Shown here piece by piece: positions 9,001 through 15,612 of a DNA stretch of 64,000 nt. The position numbers were made by a program, and so were the translations under genes. The notes below the pieces were generated by a model. That model saw only the letters and a program-made list of their open reading frames with translations, ran no database searches and was not told the DNA's origin. Each line of letters begins with the position of its first letter. The stretch's first letter is position 1. The DNA comes from Fibrobacter sp. (GTDB lineage: Bacteria > Fibrobacterota > Fibrobacteria > Fibrobacterales > Fibrobacteraceae), in NCBI GenBank assembly GCA_024398955.1, contig JAKSIG010000014.1, positions 1 to 64,000 of the forward strand. Direction: 5' to 3'.

Positions 9001-9427
9001 CTTCGCGGCCAAAAATGTTCTTGACGGTCTGCTGGGTAAGGGTTGACCCTCCCTGACGCATTTTGCCGTGGGCGATGTTGCTGACCATGGCACGGGTAAA
9101 ACCGTAGATGCTGAAACCGTTATGATTCCAGTAGCCTGCATCTTCTGCCGCAATAAGGGCGTTTACAATGTTAGGGGGAATGTCTCCGTAGGATACATAG
9201 AGTCGATGGTTGGCGTCAAAAAAGGCTCCCAGCAGTGTTTTGCCGTCATTGTAGTAGACACGGGTTTCTCCGGAGAGAACCTGCAGGATGGACTCTCTGT
9301 TAAACTGATTGTCGGGATCCTTTTCGGGCAGGACCTTGAATATGACGATGTAGGCTGGGATGCAGCAGATGAGGCCGACTAAGGCAAAAGCGGCCACTAT
9401 TTTAAATAATTTTTTAAGAAGACGCAT
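6098..9427 (-). CDS. Class A penicillin-binding protein (PBP1A-type)
   Basis: This 1109-aa bifunctional enzyme polymerises glycan strands and cross-links peptides. A transmembrane anchor lies at residues 10-30. The GT51 transglycosylase follows (EDAGYWNHNGFS, RQGGSTLTQQTVKN, EFYLNQFHVSGTGKG). The transpeptidase has the catalytic motif family LGSSWKPLLYA, SEN within RSENIAS, and KTG within MGKTGTTNDYRN. The protein is longer than E. coli PBP1A (~850), with a lysine-rich insert between these motifs and a ~150-residue Ala/Pro/Glu-rich tail similar to the linker of the next lipoprotein. The start MRLLKKLFK (9427) lies 6 nt after TACTTT without a Shine-Dalgarno, a leaderless-type start. Confidence 0.93.
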   Translation of the reverse strand: MRLLKKLFKIVAAFALVGLICCIPAYIVIFKVLPEKDPDNQFNRESILQVLSGETRVYYNDGKTLLGAFFDANHRLYVSYGDIPPNIVNALIAAEDAGYWNHNGFSIYGFTRAMVSNIAHGKMRQGGSTLTQQTVKNIFGREERSIKEKGKELINALRMEKHFTKQDILEFYLNQFHVSGTGKGVAIAAQYFFNKDLNDLNLAECAFIAGSVKGPFNYDPFIQRTTERREKAIKRGEERLRYVLGRMVEEKYISQEQMDEALAQPLAFSQGSFRFNVSTILERIEEKLDGDFYKAALEKENIDDWRKAQLTIVTTLDAKSQDAAKRALQTNISSLQMQLGGFVLPKAQYANKVLKARRGDYLYGAVDSITVDDKGKLKTLTLGFGQMKGVITEKSVKDFAVQISGDPKKPGDVDKVLSSQLHKGAILLVSVLSDDLLDGMIDCKIEPEPVLQGGLFAIKNGEVLATQGGFHNTGFDRSFMALRQLGSSWKPLLYALAIKYNYNYLDPLENDFNVFQFTNQFYFPRPDHKNKGEVVSIAWATTRSENIASIWLLEHLLDKLSPEDFQEVAKENGYARFDNEDRKAYFERLRDKYGLTLKDESKREIEFTKAKFALAERYKNEGHEAKSRAVINLRYGTYNDIALKQAKKDAQTIKFINHNFKNYYETLRTREAKELDPDVAESLPPLESIELYPNFTLADMKRLNTMIEPVNGEADYLDAEHIRYWPDYIRSLSMADYARFAKEIGIHQKLQKVFSMPLGVNEITLAEISTAYQTLLTGKVFKSLDGEWTDPSFIKEIKNRDGKTIFRNKLESKTILDSTVTSQMAVMLQSVFINGTARSQLKNISVTSTDNTVSLRYPAMGKTGTTNDYRNVAFMGAIPAYSSEKNGATLDTVIAIGSYVGFDNNKPLKSGRTRIAGASGGLPQWAAFAKEEIEIMGTNRKVDFLDISVLASGEVPLQLGNERGELVVDPMTGMTMAGANSEAGRPLPWIDVPGFTPPQVQEMAAESAAESGIMVSLPMPAITEEPAAAAPAEDPAATETIPSITAEAAPVTSDAPAATEPTVQTSPEPAAQPAPAAQPAPAAAMPKDDDWDLPEGIGNGNAFVPIEAE

Positions 9428-9458
9428 ACAAAAAAAGTAGAAATTTTGGGAATTCCCC

Positions 9459-9487
9459 TTGAAAAGGGGCGTGAAATAAAGTATAAT
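9459..9487 (+). promoter_or_regulatory. Promoter of tRNA-Ser
   Basis: TTGAAA (9459-9464), 17 bases, then TATAAT (9482-9487) give a near-consensus housekeeping promoter 15 bases before the tRNA. The -35 box sits in the inverted repeat CCCCTT-GAA-AAGGGG (9455-9469). Confidence 0.75.
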
Positions 9488-9502
9488 TTGTGCCCCCAAG
9501 AT

Positions 9503-9591
9503 GGGAAGATGGCCGAGCTGGCCGAAGGCGCGTCCCTGCTAAGGACGTATAGGACTAAATCCTATCGCGAGTTCGAATCTCGCTCTTCCCG
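9503..9591 (+). tRNA. tRNA-Ser (anticodon GCU)
   Basis: The acceptor stem is GGGAAGA (9503-9509) with TCTTCCC (9584-9590), with discriminator G9591. The anticodon stem CGTCC/GGACG encloses loop CTGCTAA with GCT at 9538-9540. A long variable arm (TAGGA/TCCTA) marks class II serine tRNA. The T arm GCGAG-TTCGAAT-CTCGC is intact. CCA is not encoded. It reads AGC/AGU codons. Confidence 0.97.
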
Positions 9592-9598
9592 CTGCAAG

Positions 9599-9626
9599 AG
9601 AGCCCCGGCATTGTCGGGGCTCTTTT
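9599..9626 (+). terminator. Terminator after tRNA-Ser
   Basis: AGAGCCCCG (9599-9607) pairs with CGGGGCTCT (9615-9623), followed by TTTG. Confidence 0.85.
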
Positions 9627-9714
9627 GTCTTGTGCGCATAGGATCTGACTCGGTGACCTTTTTTATAAAAATTGCGTTTTTGTCGCAAAAATCCCTAAAA
9701 AGGGCTGAAATCTA

Positions 9715-9745
9715 TTGACTTTTGTATATTCATAAGTGATATTAT
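9715..9745 (+). promoter_or_regulatory. Candidate promoter for 9772 gene
   Basis: TTGACT (9715-9720) and TATTAT (9740-9745) are spaced 19 bp, slightly long. The ATG and AAGGAG ribosome-binding site follow about 20-25 bp downstream. Confidence 0.4.
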
Positions 9746-9771
9746 GTCCGTCAGAAAAATAAGGAGTTTTT

Positions 9772-10128
9772 ATGAAAACATCTAGTTTTATTGCAGGTCT
9801 CGCTCTTGGTGCTGCAGCTGCCGTGGCAATTACCAAGAAAATGAAGTTATCTTGCTGTGGCTGCGATGATGCCGGCAAGACCGAAAATCCGGCACTGAAG
9901 GATGCCGAAAATGCCGTGGAAACTCTTCGCAGTTCCGTAGAATCCCTTCGCAAGGAGCTGAACACCCGCATCGAATCTGAACAGACTTACGCCGCCCAGT
10001 GCGAAGACCTAAAGGATCAGGTGGCCAAGAAGGATGTGGAAATTGGCAACCTCAAGAACATCTGCGAAAAGCAGGATGGCGTCAATAAGAAGCTGGAAGA
10101 AGAACTGGAAGAAGCCAGGGCCAAGTAA
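9772..10128 (+). CDS. Small membrane-anchored coiled-coil protein
   Basis: This 118-aa protein has one N-terminal hydrophobic Ala/Gly-rich segment (residues 5-21, GLALGAAAAVAI), then a short CCGCD cysteine cluster. A long charged helix (residues 45-118) is predicted to form a coiled coil. The N-terminus recalls YtxH-type stress proteins, but the similarity is too short to assign. A strong AAGGAG site precedes the ATG. The sulfatase-like gene starts 18 bp downstream, so the two may be co-transcribed. Function unknown. Confidence 0.7.
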   Translation: MKTSSFIAGLALGAAAAVAITKKMKLSCCGCDDAGKTENPALKDAENAVETLRSSVESLRKELNTRIESEQTYAAQCEDLKDQVAKKDVEIGNLKNICEKQDGVNKKLEEELEEARAK

Positions 10129-10146
10129 CTCTGCTGGCATAAAAAA

Positions 10147-12105
10147 ATGAAAAAATTATACTGGCTCTGGTTTGGACTGATTCTTTGGGTGTGTCGCGCC
10201 CTGCTCCTGTGTTCCGTGTACTTCATGGATACGCCGGCGGGTGGCCCCATTGTCGATCGCTGGTATAGATTTTTCCCCCATTCCCTGGTGGCCGAAGCTG
10301 GCGTTACCATGTGGCTTGCCTTTATCTGCGGCGCCCTGGCTACGTTTTGCGGGGCCACCTTTATTGCTAAGGCCTGGCGCGACCGTCTCCAGAAAGGTGT
10401 CGGCATTGCTTCCATTGTGCTTGGGGGCCTTTACATTCTGGCTTCCGCCATGGATGGCGAGATCATGCGCTGGATGGGCCAGCATCTTTCCGTTTCGTTC
10501 CTGGTGACTTATTCCGGTGCTGCCTCCGAGATGGGGCTTGTCTCTCGCGTGTTCTTGGGCGGTGCGGGGCATTTCCTGCTGACGCTATTGCTAGGGGTTG
10601 GCGGCCTTGTGGCCATTATCGCCCTATATCGCCGCTGCTTTGGCGCCTGGCGCGAAAACTGCGGTACGGGGCTTAGCCGGAGTGTGGCCTTCTGGATTTC
10701 TTCTGCCGTGATTCTTGCCCTGGGCATTACTGGCTACACGTCCAACAAGTGGTTTGCCCCCAGCAAGATGCGCTGGAAGAGAATTACGCCGGTGGTTTAT
10801 CACCTGGCGAACGAAATATCCTATAAGTTTTCTGCAGCCGAAAAACGTAGTGACTTTGCAGAAGGAATTCTGGCCCTTGGAGGGAATCCCGAAAGCGAAT
10901 ATCCCTTCTGGCATAAGGTTCCCGAAGATGAAGCCAACCTCGAAAATTTCCGCAATCGCCCTATGGACGAAAAGCCCGACATTGTGCTCTTGACCATCGA
11001 GACCTTTCGAGGCTGGACAGGCGATATCCGCATTCCGGCCACCTGCGAAAAGTTGCCGAACCTTTGCAAGTTGGCTGGTTCCGGAGCATACTTTCCCAAC
11101 GCTCACAGCGTAGGATATCCTTCCATCGAAGGATTCCTTGGGATGCTTGCTGGCGTATGGAGCCACCCCAGGTTCACCTTCCTTTCTGATGTGCCCAATA
11201 CCCAGATGCGAGCCTTGCCGGACGTGCTGAAGGATGCGGGCTATTACCGTATGGTGCTTACGGCTACGGAACCTAGCTTTGATAATTTGAATCCCTGGTT
11301 CGAGCGCTGGTTTGACTATTCTGAATACGATCCGAAGAACCAGCACGATGTTCCGATTGCAGATCGTTTTCGCGAACTTTATAGAAACCGTCCGGCGGAC
11401 AAGCCGCTTTTCTTTGACTGGATGAGTACCAGCAGCCATGTGCCGTTCACTATTCCCGACGAGTACGGCCCCACGCCTAAGGATCCTGAAGTTGCCTACA
11501 TTCGGTCCCTGGCCTATATGGATAGCGCCGTTGGCATTGTTCTTGACGAGATTGCAAAGGGCCCTCGTGCCAGCAGCACGCTGATTGTCCTGAGTGGCGA
11601 CCATGCCATTGCCACAAACGCTCAGCATGGGGTTCATGAATTTATCGGTGGAACCCATGATGGATACACCTGGGTCCCGCTGGTGTTTGCCGGTGCAGGC
11701 GTAGAAACCTTTGTGGATTCTTCAGTGGTGAGTCATGTGGATATTGCCCCTACAGTCCTTGCATCTATTGGCCTCAATGTTTCGAATAACTTTGTAGGAA
11801 CTGACCTGCAGGTTTCATCTACGGAGCGTCGCGCATGCAAGCCCGTATTCAGCTTCCGCATGGATGACATTGCCATGGAGGTGGATACGCTTACCTATTA
11901 CGCCAGCATGATTGATTCCACGGCAGGCTCAGTCTTTGGTACACGCTTTATGCCTGACTGGGACGTCGTTCATCCTGTAGAGGGTTTTGTGACTGGCCAT
12001 ACGGTTCCTGAAAAACCTGATGCTGCGGTTTTGCGCAGGATGCGTGCCGCTGCCTTCGCCTGGGAATACGTAGTGAATCAGAACCTGCTGATGCCGGCTC
12101 CGTAA
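10147..12105 (+). CDS. Membrane sulfatase / LtaS-type phosphoglycerol-transferase family protein
   Basis: This 652-aa protein has about five transmembrane helices in the first 210 residues, followed by an extracytoplasmic alkaline-phosphatase-superfamily domain. Motifs are DIVLLTIETFRGW (the Thr of the metal-binding ET would be the nucleophile), SVGYPSIEGFLGML, and the late LSGDHAIATNAQHG and GTHDGYTWVPLVFAG segments with metal-ligand residues. Such enzymes move phosphoglycerol or phosphoethanolamine groups onto surface glycans or lipid A, or cleave sulfate esters; the substrate is not determined. It follows the small coiled-coil gene by 18 bp, near glycosyltransferases and lpt genes, which fits surface-polymer modification. 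Confidence 0.8.
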   Translation: MKKLYWLWFGLILWVCRALLLCSVYFMDTPAGGPIVDRWYRFFPHSLVAEAGVTMWLAFICGALATFCGATFIAKAWRDRLQKGVGIASIVLGGLYILASAMDGEIMRWMGQHLSVSFLVTYSGAASEMGLVSRVFLGGAGHFLLTLLLGVGGLVAIIALYRRCFGAWRENCGTGLSRSVAFWISSAVILALGITGYTSNKWFAPSKMRWKRITPVVYHLANEISYKFSAAEKRSDFAEGILALGGNPESEYPFWHKVPEDEANLENFRNRPMDEKPDIVLLTIETFRGWTGDIRIPATCEKLPNLCKLAGSGAYFPNAHSVGYPSIEGFLGMLAGVWSHPRFTFLSDVPNTQMRALPDVLKDAGYYRMVLTATEPSFDNLNPWFERWFDYSEYDPKNQHDVPIADRFRELYRNRPADKPLFFDWMSTSSHVPFTIPDEYGPTPKDPEVAYIRSLAYMDSAVGIVLDEIAKGPRASSTLIVLSGDHAIATNAQHGVHEFIGGTHDGYTWVPLVFAGAGVETFVDSSVVSHVDIAPTVLASIGLNVSNNFVGTDLQVSSTERRACKPVFSFRMDDIAMEVDTLTYYASMIDSTAGSVFGTRFMPDWDVVHPVEGFVTGHTVPEKPDAAVLRRMRAAAFAWEYVVNQNLLMPAP

Positions 12106-12181
12106 TTTTACCACAAAAAATTCATCAATGCTTTTTTGCGGTTCATCGGCAAGAAAGCTTTTTTTTCACAAAAGCTGGTGG

Positions 12182-13240
12182 ATGGCGACTATCTTTATTT
12201 TTGTGAAAAAGAAAAAGCTGTGTGTCGTCTTGCTGATAATTGCAGGTTTGTCGCTGTTTGCCTTATTGGTAAACTCGGTAGACGACTACTTCTTTGACAA
12301 TCAGGAAGTTATTCCTGTAGAGGGGGCGGTAACCTCTGTTGATGCGGATACCACCCTTCCGTCTGGCTTTGTTCAGGCTGGGGAACTTTTTTCGGAAAGC
12401 GAATGGGGTGAAATCAGTACAGATGAAGTGCAGGGGATAACCCACAGCGAAACGCACTGGTACATAAGTACCCAATGGGAGATATTCAAGGTTCGCAGGG
12501 ATAGCCTGTCCCAGATTGATGCCCATGTCCACTTGCTGAAGTTTCAGAAGTTGCTAAGGAGTGGGTGGTACCGACATTTTGGTGGCATGGTTTATCATGA
12601 CGGGCTTATTTATGTGGCCACCACGGGACGTTTGCATCCCCTTACGACTGAAAAGGCCGTGCCCATTGTTGTCGTTCTAGATGCCAACCTTGAATTTGTA
12701 AGGTATGGCATATTGCCCCCCGTGGCGCAGAAGAATGCGGCATGGGTGGGGTATAATCCCGAGACGGGGCATATTTATTCCTCGAACGGGGTTCAGGAGC
12801 TCTTGGAGTATAATCCTGACTTTGAAAATGGCGATACCATTCGCCTAATCCAGCGTTACAAAATGCTGTATTCCCACGCTGACATGACGGCTGACGAATT
12901 GGTGAACATGGTGAGCCAGGGTGGCACATTTTCTGAGTCTGGCCTGCTGTACTATGTGCTGGATCGAAAGAATGCCCGTAATGATTCCTATACGGGGATT
13001 CATGGGTTTATAAAGAAGGATGGAGACTATTACGAGTTTGACGTTCCTGGTGTGAATAATAAAGGCGAGGATGTTGACTTTATCGGGATCAAGTATATCG
13101 GAGACCAGCCTGGAGATCGTCTTTGGGAGATGGAGGATCTAACAGTTACTAAAGAGAACGGTCATGAGTTTATCTATCATTTGCAATTACATAATGGAAA
13201 GCATGATTTCGCTCGCGTTGTTCGATATCGTCTAATGTGA
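12182..13240 (+). CDS. Hypothetical membrane-anchored or secreted protein, possible beta-propeller
   Basis: I do not recognise this 352-aa protein. A basic stretch KKKKL is followed by a hydrophobic segment at about residues 12-30, acting as signal anchor. The rest is rich in short strands with repeated elements such as THSETHWYISTQ, GMVYHDGLIYVATTGR and VGYNPETGHIYSS, spaced like blades of a propeller; this is a visual impression. The ATG at 12182 is chosen because upstream sequence is not protein-like, but the ribosome-binding site is weak. It lies on the same strand 76 bp after the sulfatase-like gene. Confidence 0.6.
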   Translation: MATIFIFVKKKKLCVVLLIIAGLSLFALLVNSVDDYFFDNQEVIPVEGAVTSVDADTTLPSGFVQAGELFSESEWGEISTDEVQGITHSETHWYISTQWEIFKVRRDSLSQIDAHVHLLKFQKLLRSGWYRHFGGMVYHDGLIYVATTGRLHPLTTEKAVPIVVVLDANLEFVRYGILPPVAQKNAAWVGYNPETGHIYSSNGVQELLEYNPDFENGDTIRLIQRYKMLYSHADMTADELVNMVSQGGTFSESGLLYYVLDRKNARNDSYTGIHGFIKKDGDYYEFDVPGVNNKGEDVDFIGIKYIGDQPGDRLWEMEDLTVTKENGHEFIYHLQLHNGKHDFARVVRYRLM

Positions 13241-13353
13241 CGTACGAGCGTAGGGTCCACAGAGTGGACTGCACCTGTTAAGGCAACAAAGCTGCTGAGT
13301 GTTCATAGGCCTTTAATACGCATCGAAGTGCGCATCGCCGTGGAGATCTTCTG
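13241..13353. other. Convergent gap without a clear terminator
   Basis: The gap holds one short hairpin, GTCCAC-AGA-GTGGAC (13255-13269), without a T tract. Nothing else is recognisable. Confidence 0.4.
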
Positions 13354-14466
13354 CTAGATGATTGTTTTGAAGATTTCTTCGAGGGCGGCGTTTTGCCTAA
13401 CGGTGTCGTATTCCTGCTCCATCTTGAGGCGTGCGGCCTTGCCCATCTGTATTCGCAGGCTATAGCTGGAGGCAAGCGCTTCCATGGATTCGGCCAGGCT
13501 GTCTACTTCATGCTGGCCAACTAGGAATCCGGAGTTTCCGTTGTCGATAATTTCGGGAAGGCCCCCGCAGAAGGTGCCGATGCTGGCCATGGCGCTGGCG
13601 CCCGCTTCCTTAAGGACAATCAGTCCTGAGTCGCGGTCGTTGTTTCCTGCTACAATGCAGGGGGCGACAAGTACATCGTAATCTGCCATAAGGGCTGGCA
13701 TTTCCTTTGCGGGAACGGAACCCTTGAAAATTACTTTATCAGAAATACGCAGTTCTGCCGCAAGGGCCTGCAGGTTTTCCATGAGGGGACCCTTGCCCAC
13801 CAGGGTAAGGGTGGATCCGGGGAATTTTCCTGCAATTTTTGCAAAGGCCCGGATTCCGTATTCGAATCCCTTCTTTTCGACCTGACGGCCAATCATTAAA
13901 AATTGTGCAGGGCGATCGGGCCTTTCGTAGGGCGTAAAGGCGGAAACGTCGACTCCCAGGCGGTGGATGCGGATTTTGTGGGCGGGGGCGCCAAGCTTGA
14001 CGAGGCATTCGGCCAGTTCCTGAGAGGCGGGGAGCATCAGCTGGGCTGACTCAAACATGCGCCTGTAAACCCTCTTGTAGAACAGGTAATCCAGAGGGAT
14101 GCGGTCGTTCATGAGGATGCCCACATCAACCCCATGGAAGGTTACGATCAGGGGGCGGTCCGTCTTGCGTGCAGTGGCCTCGATCAGGGCACCGTTGGTT
14201 CCGAAATGGGCGTGAATGAATCTGGCGTCCCATTCCCTGATGGCCTTGGCAAATTTACCGCAGGGAAGGGCTGCATAGTACAGCGCCCTTTCTATTGCAG
14301 ACAAAGAAATTACATGATCGTAGGGGAACATTTCCCTAGCCGGATTCAGGCCACGGGTAAGAACCAGAGGGCTGAAGTCCTTGGCATGCTTTACCTGGTC
14401 ATAAATGAATGTTTCGCTGTAGGGGAGCCAGTTGCCCACTGCCATGGCGTAGGGAATCTTTGTCAT
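13354..14466 (-). CDS. GT4-family glycosyltransferase
   Basis: This 370-aa cytosolic or membrane-associated GT-B enzyme transfers a sugar from a nucleotide donor. The N-terminal Rossmann half includes HAHFGTNGALIEATARK and VTFHGVDVG. The C-terminal half includes IGRQVEKKGFEYGIRAFAK, LVGKGPL and a donor-binding E-x7-E stretch around GLIVLKEAGASAM. The layout resembles colanic-acid/EPS mannosyl- or galactosyltransferases. It is divergent from the second GT4 gene, with 83 bp between starts. The start ATG lies 6 nt after TACATT and lacks a Shine-Dalgarno. Acceptor and sugar cannot be deduced. Confidence 0.85.
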   Translation of the reverse strand: MTKIPYAMAVGNWLPYSETFIYDQVKHAKDFSPLVLTRGLNPAREMFPYDHVISLSAIERALYYAALPCGKFAKAIREWDARFIHAHFGTNGALIEATARKTDRPLIVTFHGVDVGILMNDRIPLDYLFYKRVYRRMFESAQLMLPASQELAECLVKLGAPAHKIRIHRLGVDVSAFTPYERPDRPAQFLMIGRQVEKKGFEYGIRAFAKIAGKFPGSTLTLVGKGPLMENLQALAAELRISDKVIFKGSVPAKEMPALMADYDVLVAPCIVAGNNDRDSGLIVLKEAGASAMASIGTFCGGLPEIIDNGNSGFLVGQHEVDSLAESMEALASSYSLRIQMGKAARLKMEQEYDTVRQNAALEEIFKTII

Positions 14467-14549
14467 ATCCCCAATGTAGAATAATCGGGGCAGGTGTCTG
14501 CCAGAATAGATTTGTATTTTTAGGGATAAATAGAAGAAACTGAATCCCG

Positions 14550-15608
14550 ATGTCTAAAAACGAAAAAATCAAGGTCTGCTTTTATCCGACCTGTAAGAAT
14601 GGAACCAACCATTTCCTGAAGAATCTGGCTTGCCTGCTGGAGGAATCAGGGGATTTTAGGTGCTGCGGTTTTTTGGACAGGACGAAAGCCCACGAAAGTG
14701 TTTTTGACCAGGACGTTTATCACTTCAACTGGTTTGATCAAAGTGAGAACTGGCCTTCCTTCTTTTATCGACTTTGGATTTTATTAAGGCTGCACTTTGG
14801 AAGAAAGCGCATCGTGTGGACTATCCATAATGCGGTGCCTCATAGAAAGGTTCCCTGGTACAATTGCATCTTGCGAAAGCTGCTTCTGCGCTATTCCGAC
14901 GTCATTCACATTATGAGTGAGGGAACTCGTGAACTGCCCTTGCTGAAAGGTTTCCAGAGAAAGGTCCGGATGGTTCCCCATGGGGACTACTTTGGATCTT
15001 ACCCGCACTCCGACCTCGACATTCGTAAACGTCATCAAATCCCCGAAGGCAGGCCTGTAATACTGTTCCTTGGAGCGGTACAGCCGTACAAGAATGTGGA
15101 TATTTTAATCAAGGCTTTTGAACAAGCTAATGCCAAAGTGGCAGACAGATTCTGCCTTCTGATTTGTGGCAAGGTGACACCAGAAAATTACCTACAGGAA
15201 CTGCAGTCGGCTTCTGCACGGAATGTATTCTTTTATCCTCAGTTTGTTCCGGACGAGGAGATGGATGCCTATATCCGTTCCTCTGCCTTTATGGTGGCGC
15301 CCTATTCTTATCGTTCTGCGCTAAATTCGGGTACAGTCCTTTTGGCTTGTTCCTATGGCAAGACCATGGTGACTCCGGACATTATGAATGTACGTGATAT
15401 CCAGGAGGAATCCAAGGGGCTCTATGTCTATCATTATGATTCTGGATCGGAACATGTGGAGCGTCTGACCTGCGCATTAGAGGCTGCCGCCGCTGATTAC
15501 GAGAGCGGAAAGATAGCCGACAGGGAGGAGCGCTGCCGAATGTATATGGAAGGCCATTCCTGGAAAAGTCACAAGGCTCAGTGGTTGCAGATTTTTCTAC
15601 CTTTGTAG
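14550..15608 (+). CDS. Glycosyltransferase, GT-B fold (GT4-like)
   Basis: This 352-aa protein resembles GT4 enzymes. An N-terminal fold with VYHFNWFDQSENW and IVWTIHNAVPHRK is followed by a C-terminal domain with VILFLGAVQPYKNVDILIKAFEQA and a VAPYSYRSALNSGTV donor-site segment. It is the first gene of a run that continues four bases after its stop with the GT2-flippase fusion. It likely adds a sugar to a lipid-linked glycan exported by that flippase. The sugar specificity is unknown. Confidence 0.82.
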   Translation: MSKNEKIKVCFYPTCKNGTNHFLKNLACLLEESGDFRCCGFLDRTKAHESVFDQDVYHFNWFDQSENWPSFFYRLWILLRLHFGRKRIVWTIHNAVPHRKVPWYNCILRKLLLRYSDVIHIMSEGTRELPLLKGFQRKVRMVPHGDYFGSYPHSDLDIRKRHQIPEGRPVILFLGAVQPYKNVDILIKAFEQANAKVADRFCLLICGKVTPENYLQELQSASARNVFFYPQFVPDEEMDAYIRSSAFMVAPYSYRSALNSGTVLLACSYGKTMVTPDIMNVRDIQEESKGLYVYHYDSGSEHVERLTCALEAAAADYESGKIADREERCRMYMEGHSWKSHKAQWLQIFLPL

Positions 15609-15612
15609 GGCT

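Noticed and set aside
13255-13269. Hairpin GTCCAC-AGA-GTGGAC as terminator
   Set aside because: No T tract on either strand follows it.
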